Assembly (NCBI GenBank): GCA_045589695.1
Contig: JAZNPP010000045.1
Coordinates: 1 to 64,000, forward strand
Length of the DNA stretch: 64,000 nt
Direction of reading: 5' to 3'
From: HGM04593 sp045589695
GTDB taxonomy: Bacteria > Bacteroidota > Bacteroidia > Bacteroidales > Bacteroidaceae
Part shown: positions 49,420 to 57,365 of the stretch, in pieces
How the letters are laid out: each line of letters starts with the position of its first letter
Numbering within the stretch: position 1 is the stretch's first letter
Notes under the pieces: model-generated
Database searches by the model: none
Told to the model about the DNA's origin: nothing
Seen by the model: only the letters and a program-made list of their open reading frames with translations
Position numbers and translations under genes: made by a program

Positions 49420-50307
49420 ATGATGCGAAAAACATTTCGAGGCATGGGCGTCGCCCTTGTAACGCCTTTTACCGAAGAAGGTAAAGTAGACTATGCTACT
49501 ATAGAAAAACTCGTGCAGATGCATTTGGATTGCGGTACCGACTTCCTTTGCGTACTCGGTACTACTGCAGAAACTCCCACGTTGTCAATCGATGAGAAAC
49601 GTGAGATTCGAAAGCGCATTATAAAACAGGTCGATGGCCGTATGCCGATCATGGTGGGCGTAGGCGGTAACTGCACCCAGGCTGTCATAGAGGAACTGCT
49701 TACCGAAGATTTTGCCGGTGTCGATGCGATTCTCTCAGTCGTTCCGTATTACAGCAAGCCCACTCAGGAAGGTATATACCAGCACTACCGTGCCATCGCT
49801 TCGGCAACGTCACTTCCTATATTCCTTTACAATGTTCCCGGCCGCACAGGCGTGAACATGTTTCCCGAAACGGCCGCACGCATCGCTCGCGACTGTCCGA
49901 ATGTCGTAGGTTACAAGGCCGCGTCGGGCAATATTGAACAGATAAGACGCTTGATAGAAATAAAGCCTGCTCATCTCGATGTCTTCTCGGGCGATGACGG
50001 ACTTACGGTAGATGTCATGGAGGCCGGCGGCTTGGGTATAATATCTGTTTTCGGCAACGCATGTCCTGCTGAACTCAAGAATATCGTAGACAAGATGTTC
50101 GAAGGCAAGGTCGAAGAGGCTCGTAAACTGATAGACGGACTCGGCGAGACTCTGCGCTTGCTTTTTGTCGAGGGTAACCCTTGCGGAATCAAGGCCCTGA
50201 TGACAATCAAAGGCATGCTCGACAACCGTTTGAGGCTTCCTCTCGTTCCTGTAAGCGACGACACCTATTCCCGTTTGCGGCAAGAGGTTGAGAAAACCGG
50301 TATCTGA
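49420..50307 (+). CDS. dapA: 4-hydroxy-tetrahydrodipicolinate synthase
   Basis: A 295-residue TIM-barrel enzyme condensing pyruvate with aspartate semialdehyde, the first step of the lysine/diaminopimelate branch. Lys166 of VVGYKAASG forms the Schiff base, Tyr137 and Arg142 lie in LYNVPGRTG, and GTTAE (47-51) holds the conserved Thr pair. All family residues are present. Its stop codon shares one base with the start of the next gene (TGATG), so the two are translationally coupled. Confidence 0.95.
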   Translation: MMRKTFRGMGVALVTPFTEEGKVDYATIEKLVQMHLDCGTDFLCVLGTTAETPTLSIDEKREIRKRIIKQVDGRMPIMVGVGGNCTQAVIEELLTEDFAGVDAILSVVPYYSKPTQEGIYQHYRAIASATSLPIFLYNVPGRTGVNMFPETAARIARDCPNVVGYKAASGNIEQIRRLIEIKPAHLDVFSGDDGLTVDVMEAGGLGIISVFGNACPAELKNIVDKMFEGKVEEARKLIDGLGETLRLLFVEGNPCGIKALMTIKGMLDNRLRLPLVPVSDDTYSRLRQEVEKTGI

Positions 50308-51089
50308 TGGACCGTTTGAAGGCTATACTCGAAGAGAAGGTTGGACAATACAACTGCAAGGCGTTTATCGAAAACGACCCTATACGCTTCCCGCGCTCAT
50401 TCACCCGCAAAGAGGATATAGAGATATCGGCTCTGTTGGCCTCTGTCATAGCATGGGGTAACCGTAAAATGATTCTGCGCAGCGGAGAAAAAATGTTCCG
50501 TGATATAATGCGTTCGGCTCCCTACGACTATGTAATGTCGGGAGAGTGGGAAAGTCTTGAAGACAGAATGAATATCCATAGAACATTCTTCGTTTCCGAT
50601 TTCAAGTATATCTGCCGGGGCTTAAGAGATATCTACAGTCGTTACGGCTCTATGGAGCCGCTTTTTACAGACTGTTCGACATGGGACGGAATAGAGCGTC
50701 TGCGTTCCGAACTCGCCGCATCGAACGGAGGCGTTTTCACAAGACATATCAGCAACCCTCTGCACCTCAAAGGAAAGCCCGGCTCGGCATGCAAGCGCAT
50801 GCATATGATGTTGCGTTGGCTCTGCCGCAACGACGGCAAGGTCGATATCGGAATATGGCGCTCGGTATCTCCTTCGTCATTGATGATTCCTATCGACGTT
50901 CATGTGGCACGTACGGCACGTTTGCTAAATCTCGTTACCCGCAAGCAGAACGACCGCCGCACAGTTGAGGAACTTACGGCAAAACTGCGGGAGATGTCTC
51001 CCGACGACCCTGTCCGTTACGACTTCGCCCTGTTCGGCGTCGGTGAGGCGGGCGACACTTTTATTCAGAATGTTATAAACGAAATATAA
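50307..51089 (+). CDS. TIGR02757 (DUF2400) family protein
   Basis: A 260-residue protein of the TIGR02757/DUF2400 family, common in Bacteroidetes. The fold recalls HhH DNA-glycosylases: MMLRWLCRNDGKVDIGIW and PIDVHVARTARLLNLVTRKQ, and at the end PVRYDFALFGVGEAGD, look like helix-hairpin-helix glycosylase blocks. No catalytic Lys/Asp pair can be assigned confidently, so a DNA-repair role is only suggested. It is coupled to dapA by a 1-bp overlap, and malic enzyme follows after 22 bp. Confidence 0.8.
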   Translation: MDRLKAILEEKVGQYNCKAFIENDPIRFPRSFTRKEDIEISALLASVIAWGNRKMILRSGEKMFRDIMRSAPYDYVMSGEWESLEDRMNIHRTFFVSDFKYICRGLRDIYSRYGSMEPLFTDCSTWDGIERLRSELAASNGGVFTRHISNPLHLKGKPGSACKRMHMMLRWLCRNDGKVDIGIWRSVSPSSLMIPIDVHVARTARLLNLVTRKQNDRRTVEELTAKLREMSPDDPVRYDFALFGVGEAGDTFIQNVINEI

Positions 51090-51111
51090 GGTATAAAGTA
51101 CCGCTATTACT

Positions 51112-53388
51112 ATGGCAAAGATTACTAAAGAAGATGCACTGAACTACCATGCCGGGCGACGCCCGGGAAAGATAGAGGTAGTTCCTACAAAACCATATTT
51201 TACCCAAACCGACCTCTCGCTTGCCTATTCGCCAGGCGTTGCGGAGCCGTGTCTTGAAATTCAGAAAGACCCGCAGAACGCATACAAATATACCGATAAG
51301 GGCAACCTTGTGGCCGTTATCTCAAACGGTACGGCTGTACTCGGGCTCGGCAACATAGGCGCTGTCGCAGGCAAGCCTGTAATGGAAGGAAAGGGCTTGC
51401 TGTTCAAGATATACGCAGGCATTGACGTGTTCGACATCGAGGTGAACGAGGAAAACCCCGAAAAGTTCATCGAGGCCGTTAAGGCTATAGCTCCCACGTT
51501 CGGAGGAATAAATCTTGAGGATATAAAGGCACCCGAATGTTTCGAGATAGAGCGTCGTCTCAAAGCGGAGCTTGACATACCCGTAATGCACGACGACCAG
51601 CACGGTACAGCCATTATCTCGGCTGCCGGATTGCTGAACGCTCTTGAAGTGAACGGCAAGAACATTGCTGACGTCAAGGTGGTGGTGAACGGTGCCGGAG
51701 CGGCCGCTATCTCATGCACAAAACTCTATGTGGCTCTTGGCGTGAAAAAAGAGAACATCGTGATGCTCGACAGCCGTGGTGTCATAAACACCTCTCGCGG
51801 CAACCTCACTCCCGAAAAAATAGAGTTCGCTACAGAGAAAACGGATATCACGACGCTCGCCGATGCGATAAAAGACGCCGATGTCTTCCTCGGTCTCTCG
51901 AAAGGCAACGTGCTGACAAAAGATATGGTACGCTCAATGGCAAAAGACCCTATAGTGTTCGCTCTCGCCAACCCTGAGCCCGAGATTACGTACGAAGACG
52001 CAATGGAGAGCCGCCCCGATGTGCTTATGAGTACGGGCCGCAGCGACTATCCAAACCAGATAAACAATGTCATCGGCTTCCCTTACATTTTCCGTGGAGC
52101 GCTCGACGTCGCAGCAACGGCTATCAACGAAGAGATGAAGCTCGCTGCCGTAAGAGCAATCGCCAATCTGGCTAAGCAGCCTGTTCCGGAGATAGTGAAC
52201 AAAGTATATAAGGTAAGGCATCTTACTTTCGGCCGTGACTACTTCATTCCGAAGCCTGTAGACCCCCGTCTGTTGATAGAGGTCTCAATGGCTGTGGCTA
52301 AAGCGGCGATAGAGAGCGGTGTGGCACGCAAGAATATTGAAGACTGGGATAAATACAAAGAGCATCTTCTTGAATTCATGGGCCGTGAGTCAAAGCTCAC
52401 GCAGCAGCTCTACGACATGGCGCGTACCGAGAAGCAGCGTGTTGTCTTCGCCGAAGGCGCTCATCCTTCAATGATGAAGGCTGCCGTGCAGGCTAAAGAA
52501 GAGGGTATCTGCCAGCCGATTCTCCTCGGCAACGATGAAATCATAGGCAAGCTCGCCGAAGAACTCGGTTTGAGTCTCGACGGCATCGAAGTGCTTAACC
52601 TCCGTCACCCGAGCGAGCGTGAACGTCGCGAACGTTACGCAAGAATACTTGCCGACAAGCGTCAGCGTGAAGGCTATACTTTCGAAGAAGCTAACGACAA
52701 AATGTTCGAGCGTAACTACTTCGGCATGATGATGGTCGAGACAGGCGATGCCGACGCATTCCTTACAGGCCTTTACACCAAGTATTCCAACACCATCAAG
52801 GTGGCTAAAGAGGTTATAGGCATGCAGGAGGGTTTCAGTACTTTTGCGACATTGCATATCATCAACTCAAAGAAGGGAACATACTTTTTGGCCGACACTC
52901 TTATCAACAGAGCGCCTGAGACATCGACGCTTATCGACATTGCCCGCCTTGCCGAGAAATCGGTACGTTTCTTCAATCATGAGCCTGTGATAGCGATGCT
53001 TTCGTACTCAAACTTCGGTACGGACCAGGGCGGCAGCGCCGAAAGGGTGCGTGAAGCCGTATCGTACATTCACAAGAACTATCCGCAGTGGACGCTCGAT
53101 GGCGAAATGCAGGTTAATGTGGCAATGAACAGCGAGCTGCGTGACAAAAAGTATCCTTTCACAAAGCTATTCGGTAAAGAGGTCAATACGCTTGTCTTCC
53201 CTAATCTTAATTCAGCCAACTCGTCCTACAAGATGTTGCAGGCGCTTAACCCTGATACCGAGATTATCGGACCTATTCAGATGGGACTTAACAAACCTAT
53301 CCACTTTATAGATTTCGAGAGTTCCGTTCAGGAGATTCTGAATGTTACAGCAGTCGCCGCAATCGATGCTATGGTAAATAAAAGATAA
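51112..53388 (+). CDS. maeB: NADP-dependent malic enzyme with C-terminal phosphotransacetylase-like domain
   Basis: A 758-residue two-domain protein. The N-terminal malic enzyme (about 1-420) has SPGVAEPCL, HDDQHGTAII (metal ligands) and the NADP fold VVVNGAGAAAISC. The C-terminal domain (about 430-758) resembles phosphate acetyltransferase (VVFAEGAHPSMMKAAV, FVTL-like ATLHIINSKKGTYF); in E. coli MaeB this domain senses acetyl-CoA rather than acting as an enzyme. It makes pyruvate, CO2 and NADPH from malate. It ends before a perfect terminator and may be co-transcribed with dapA and TIGR02757. Confidence 0.93.
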   Translation: MAKITKEDALNYHAGRRPGKIEVVPTKPYFTQTDLSLAYSPGVAEPCLEIQKDPQNAYKYTDKGNLVAVISNGTAVLGLGNIGAVAGKPVMEGKGLLFKIYAGIDVFDIEVNEENPEKFIEAVKAIAPTFGGINLEDIKAPECFEIERRLKAELDIPVMHDDQHGTAIISAAGLLNALEVNGKNIADVKVVVNGAGAAAISCTKLYVALGVKKENIVMLDSRGVINTSRGNLTPEKIEFATEKTDITTLADAIKDADVFLGLSKGNVLTKDMVRSMAKDPIVFALANPEPEITYEDAMESRPDVLMSTGRSDYPNQINNVIGFPYIFRGALDVAATAINEEMKLAAVRAIANLAKQPVPEIVNKVYKVRHLTFGRDYFIPKPVDPRLLIEVSMAVAKAAIESGVARKNIEDWDKYKEHLLEFMGRESKLTQQLYDMARTEKQRVVFAEGAHPSMMKAAVQAKEEGICQPILLGNDEIIGKLAEELGLSLDGIEVLNLRHPSERERRERYARILADKRQREGYTFEEANDKMFERNYFGMMMVETGDADAFLTGLYTKYSNTIKVAKEVIGMQEGFSTFATLHIINSKKGTYFLADTLINRAPETSTLIDIARLAEKSVRFFNHEPVIAMLSYSNFGTDQGGSAERVREAVSYIHKNYPQWTLDGEMQVNVAMNSELRDKKYPFTKLFGKEVNTLVFPNLNSANSSYKMLQALNPDTEIIGPIQMGLNKPIHFIDFESSVQEILNVTAVAAIDAMVNKR

Positions 53389-53405
53389 ACGGAAAGGTGA
53401 GAATA

Positions 53406-53459
53406 GAAAAGCATAAGGTGAGAGCGTGAAAATAAAAACGCTCTCACCTTATGCTTTTC
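53406..53459. terminator. Bidirectional terminator between maeB and aspD
   Basis: Perfect 22-bp arms (53406-53427 and 53438-53459) with a 10-nt loop and A/T ends, between two converging genes, so it can stop both. Confidence 0.92.
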
Positions 53460-53477
53460 AATCCTCCGTTCAAGCCT

Positions 53478-55133
53478 TTACTTCGCAGGCATGCTATTTT
53501 TCCACCTTGCGGCGTATGAGTCGAGAATTTCTCTTACATGCTTTCCGATAATGGCGTAGTCCTTTTCCTTCAGGTTGGCAAGCGATACACGTATGCTCCA
53601 TTCCGGTCCGTCAAACCCGCCGCCGTTAAGCACTATGAGCGACGTCTCCGTCGCAAGGCGGAACACGACATCCAACGGGCTGTAGTTCAGTTGCAGCCAG
53701 TCGGCGAACTCCTTGCCGTAATACCTCTTGGCCCACACTAACATGTCAATTTCCGAATAGTATCCCGCACGCAAAGGGTCGGGCAGCAAAGTAAAGCCCA
53801 TGTTTGTCCATAATGCATCGAGCCTGCGTCGAATGATTTCTTTCATCTTTGTCTTGAACTTGTCGCCCTCACGCTTGTCGATGATAGAGTAGAGGGCGAA
53901 CAGCGTCATCTGCATCTGTTGCGGCAACGACAGTCCAGCAGTATGGTTAAGCGCTACCTGACGGCTGTCGGCTACCATTCTGTCAATGAAACGCATGCCT
54001 TCAATGTTGCCGCTGATGCTGCCGTAGCGTTGCTGCAGCTCTCCTTTGCGTTTGCGTGGCAGTCTTTTCAGCATCTCGTCGAAGATGTTATCCCTATGCA
54101 AGGCTATCACTGCAGTACGCCAGCCTGTAGCGCCGAAATATTTCGAGAACGAATAGACGCATATAGTGTTGCGTGGCAGACGTGCCATCAGCGACTGGAA
54201 ACCGTTGGCGTATGTGGCGTAAACATCATCTGTAACAATCATCAGGTTAGGATTCCAACGTGTGACGATGTCTACTATCAGGTCCACCGTTTCCGGCGCG
54301 AGGGTGTAGCTCGGCGGGTTGCTCGGGTTTACTATGAACAGAGCCTTGTATGACGGGTCGCGGAGTTTGCTCACATCCTTGTCGCTGTATTGCCACAGAT
54401 GCAGGTCGTCGTAAGTGGTGACTCCGGCAGGAATTTCGGTCACCTTGAGGTTGTACCGGTAAAGCTTAGGTATCTCAATGTACGGCGTGAACACCGGAGT
54501 CATCAGAGCTACCTGGTCGCCTCTGTTAAGCAGCCTGTTCTGCTGCAGCGAATCAAAAATATAACACATCGCAGCCGTTCCGCCCTCAGTGGCGAAAAGA
54601 TCCATTTCGCCCTGCGGAGGTCTTCCGTCACACAGCTCTTGAGCAATGTAGTCACGTACCGCGCATTCGGTATATTCGAGAATTCTGTCAGGAACGGGAT
54701 ATTGGTTGCCCATAACGCTTTCGGCCCATTCGTGAACGAGTTTGTCGGCGTCGGCTTCATGTTCCTCAATCATATATATGTAACATTTCTCAAGAAAAGC
54801 CGTTCCCGGCTCTTTGCCGTTCTTTTTCAGAAAAGCCTCGAACCTTTCGGCGATACCCTCTTTTTGAGGAATTCCCGCAAGCCCCTCTTCGCATTGCCAA
54901 TCACGGCACGCCTCTTCAAGGCCGAACTTGCCCAGAACAAAAAACGCCTCTCTCGGTACTGTCGCTATCCAGTTAGGGTTGCCTCGTCCAGCGTTGAGCA
55001 TAGCCCGTGCAGACTTCCTTATACTCTCGTCGGCAAGCGCGATAAGACGGTTTTTCAGCTCAAACGGACTGATTTTTTCCATCTCGTTTTCAAAAGACTT
55101 GACCTCACTGCGGTCCATCAAATATTTGCCCAT
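53478..55133 (-). CDS. aspD: Aspartate 4-decarboxylase / aspartate aminotransferase
   Basis: A 551-residue PLP enzyme that turns L-aspartate into L-alanine plus CO2. The PLP lysine lies in VYSFSKYFGATGWR, and VNPSNPPSY and DDVYATYANGFQ are the usual class I binding loops. Size (about 530-550) and the N-terminal FENEMEKISPFELKNRL segment distinguish AspD from ordinary aminotransferases. I chose the ATG at 55133; a GTG at 55157 would add eight residues. aspT lies upstream on the same strand after 344 bp. The pair forms a decarboxylation plus exchange cycle. Confidence 0.9.
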   Translation of the reverse strand: MGKYLMDRSEVKSFENEMEKISPFELKNRLIALADESIRKSARAMLNAGRGNPNWIATVPREAFFVLGKFGLEEACRDWQCEEGLAGIPQKEGIAERFEAFLKKNGKEPGTAFLEKCYIYMIEEHEADADKLVHEWAESVMGNQYPVPDRILEYTECAVRDYIAQELCDGRPPQGEMDLFATEGGTAAMCYIFDSLQQNRLLNRGDQVALMTPVFTPYIEIPKLYRYNLKVTEIPAGVTTYDDLHLWQYSDKDVSKLRDPSYKALFIVNPSNPPSYTLAPETVDLIVDIVTRWNPNLMIVTDDVYATYANGFQSLMARLPRNTICVYSFSKYFGATGWRTAVIALHRDNIFDEMLKRLPRKRKGELQQRYGSISGNIEGMRFIDRMVADSRQVALNHTAGLSLPQQMQMTLFALYSIIDKREGDKFKTKMKEIIRRRLDALWTNMGFTLLPDPLRAGYYSEIDMLVWAKRYYGKEFADWLQLNYSPLDVVFRLATETSLIVLNGGGFDGPEWSIRVSLANLKEKDYAIIGKHVREILDSYAARWKNSMPAK

Positions 55134-55220
55134 ATTTATATGTTTATAAAAAACCACTTCTTCTATTTCTTAACTCCAGGGCAGATCGGCGTATCTGCCC
55201 CTGCAATCGTTAATCTGTTG

Positions 55221-55417
55221 GCGGCATTCGCTATCGCAACCCAAGCGGTGCCACTTTGCGGCACTGCGCTTGACGAGATGCTGCTCATGCCGTCGAAGCT
55301 CCGCTTTAATCGCTCATCGTTAATCGTTGGCGGCATTCGCAATCGCAACCCAAGCGGCATCACTTTCGGCGATGCTGCGCTTGACGAGATGCTGCTCATG
55401 CCGTCGAAGCTTCGCTT
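55221..55417. repeat. 109-bp tandem repeat, about 1.8 copies, related to 18566-18780
   Basis: Two units (starts 55221 and 55330) share GCGGCATTCGC, CGCAACCCAAGCGG, the TTGACGAGATGCTGCTCATG block and GCCGTCGAAGC(T/C)(T/C)CGCTTT with the 97-bp array at 18.6 kb. The units differ by several substitutions, so this array is older. It fills most of the 344-bp gap between aspT and aspD. Confidence 0.85.
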
Positions 55418-55441
55418 TAATCACTAAACGTTCATCGTAGC

Positions 55442-55477
55442 CCTCTCAACTCTCAACTCTTAACTCTCAACTCTTAA
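55442..55477. repeat. Low-complexity AACTCT/AACTCTT run
   Basis: Short tandem units of CTCAACT / CTTAACT (about 36 bp) just beyond the aspT stop codon. Confidence 0.7.
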
Positions 55478-57193
55478 CTATCCGACCATAAGCGTCAGTA
55501 ATACTCCCCACAGAATAAGCAGAGTGTTGCCTACCGCATACGTTACGGTGTATCCCAGAGCGGGCGTTTCGCTGCCGAGCGTCTCCTGCAACGCTCCTAT
55601 GGCGGCAGTGGTAGTCCTTGCTCCCGCGCAACAGCCAAGAGCTATCGCAGGGTGAAACTTGAACAGTTTCGCAGCGACGAATATACCGAATATCAATGGC
55701 AATGACGTTGCCGCTATTCCTGCCAGGAAAAGTGAAAGTCCGGCCTCCTTGAAGCCTTCGATAAACCCGGGACCGGCCGAGATGCCTATAATGGCTATGA
55801 AAATGTTAAGACCTAAATTGTTGAATATCCACAGAGCCGCTTCGGGAACAGCTCCGAATGTAGGATGGCGTGAACGTAGCCATCCGAAGACAAGCCCTGC
55901 GATAAGCGCTCCTCCGCTGCTGCTTAAGCTTATGGGAACGCCTTTGACGTGCAATGTGAGCAAGCCTGCCAACGCACCGATAAGAATACCTATCGAAACG
56001 AATACGATGTCGCTTTCGTTTGTCGCAGGGTCGGGGTAGCCCGCCTCCTTAGCGGCGTTCATGACGTCGATTTTCTTTCCTACAAGCTCAATGACGTCGC
56101 CGTTATTGAGCATCGTTCCCGGAAATACGGGAATATCGATGCCCATGCGTCGTATTCTCTGAATGCTCACGCCATGCATGAACCGGCGTGAACGCAGTTC
56201 GGCGACGCTTTTCCCGTTGAACGACTCCCGCTTCCCTCTTTTCCTTGTGATTGTGCATTTTATTACCATTACAGGAAAGCTGAGCAGCTCCTTGTCGTCT
56301 ATCTCTTCTCCAACCCATTTCTCTTCGCCTATCGTGTATTCATACCGTCCGCTCAGAACAACCTCGTCGCCGACGTTCAGTCTTTTGCTCGGGCTCACGT
56401 CGTCGATAATCCTTTTGCCCTTGCGTATTCTTTCCACGAAAAGCCTCTTTCCTTGTTCTTTGAAATATTCTTCAAGTTCGGCGACTTTACGTCCTTTGTC
56501 GAACCAGCCGTTTTCTATTCTATAGCTGCGGAACTCGACCTCACGCTTAGCGTCCATGAAACCGGGCTTGTCACTATCGTCTCTGCCCATTCTGTTCTCC
56601 AACTCTTTGCATGCGGCCTTTACCTTGTCAAAACCTCCGAGCAGTTTAGGCCCTAATCTTGATAGTATCCAAGCCGAGCCGGCTGTGCCGAATATGTATG
56701 TCACCGCATATGCAACAGGAATGATGTCGAGCATTTTCTGTTTCTCGGCGTCGCTTGCCGAGAGACCTCGTATAGTATCATCCGCTACGCCTATCACGGC
56801 GCTTATCGTCTGCGAACCCGATAGAAGGCCTGCTGCTTCTCCCGCATTGTATCCCATAACAAGAGCTATGCCCCAGGTGCTTAAAAGAATGAAAACGCAC
56901 ATGACGACTGCGAAGAATACTTGCGGAAGCCCCTCTTTTCTCAGTCCTGCAAAGAACTGAGGACCCACTTTGTAGCCGATGGCAAAAAGAAAGAGCAGGA
57001 ACGCAGTCTGTTTCAATGCACCTGTCATGGGAATGTCCAGCTGTCCAACAATGACCCCGACAAGAAGCACGCTTGTCACTATGCCTAAGCTGAAACCTTT
57101 AATATGAATTCTTCCGAAAAGAAACCCGAGTCCCAAAGTAAGATATATCGCAAGCTCGGGATGCGAACGTAAAATCTCTGTTATCCACTGCAT
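55478..57193 (-). CDS. aspT: Aspartate:alanine antiporter
   Basis: A 571-residue membrane protein of the AAE transporter family. Hydrophobic helices at the N-terminus (about 14-190) and C-terminus (about 375-571) surround a central cytoplasmic region of about 190 residues holding two TrkA_C-like modules (about 200-370). GSQTISAVIGVADDT and the late CCAGARTTTAAIGALQE repeat are the typical paired signatures. AspT swaps external aspartate for internal alanine; decarboxylation by AspD consumes a proton, so the pair generates proton motive force. The gene lies upstream of aspD on the same strand, with a repeat array in between. Confidence 0.9.
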   Translation of the reverse strand: MQWITEILRSHPELAIYLTLGLGFLFGRIHIKGFSLGIVTSVLLVGVIVGQLDIPMTGALKQTAFLLFLFAIGYKVGPQFFAGLRKEGLPQVFFAVVMCVFILLSTWGIALVMGYNAGEAAGLLSGSQTISAVIGVADDTIRGLSASDAEKQKMLDIIPVAYAVTYIFGTAGSAWILSRLGPKLLGGFDKVKAACKELENRMGRDDSDKPGFMDAKREVEFRSYRIENGWFDKGRKVAELEEYFKEQGKRLFVERIRKGKRIIDDVSPSKRLNVGDEVVLSGRYEYTIGEEKWVGEEIDDKELLSFPVMVIKCTITRKRGKRESFNGKSVAELRSRRFMHGVSIQRIRRMGIDIPVFPGTMLNNGDVIELVGKKIDVMNAAKEAGYPDPATNESDIVFVSIGILIGALAGLLTLHVKGVPISLSSSGGALIAGLVFGWLRSRHPTFGAVPEAALWIFNNLGLNIFIAIIGISAGPGFIEGFKEAGLSLFLAGIAATSLPLIFGIFVAAKLFKFHPAIALGCCAGARTTTAAIGALQETLGSETPALGYTVTYAVGNTLLILWGVLLTLMVG

Positions 57194-57290
57194 AACTCTT
57201 TTTTAGTTGATAACATAGAAACCGCAGCTTTTGTTTCTGTCTTGCAAAGTCGTTGCCATGCAGGTCGTTCGCAATCTGTATAGAAATGAA

Positions 57291-57329
57291 GTGACCCCAA
57301 AAGCCGGATAAAAAAACTTTTGGGGTCAC
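57291..57329. terminator. Terminator between the TPR gene and aspT
   Basis: Perfect 13-bp arms (57291-57303 and 57317-57329, GTGACCCCAAAAG and complement) with a 13-nt loop, 37 bp beyond the stop of the TPR gene. Its arms resemble part of the copy-1 dispersed element (GGTGAC/GTCACC). Confidence 0.85.
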
Positions 57330-57365
57330 TCCGTAATCAAAACTCGTTCCTCGTTAAACGTTATC

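Noticed and set aside
54390..55427. Plus-strand 345-codon ORF
   Set aside because: It is antisense to aspD and its end reads through the tandem repeat. Its sequence shows no recognisable family.
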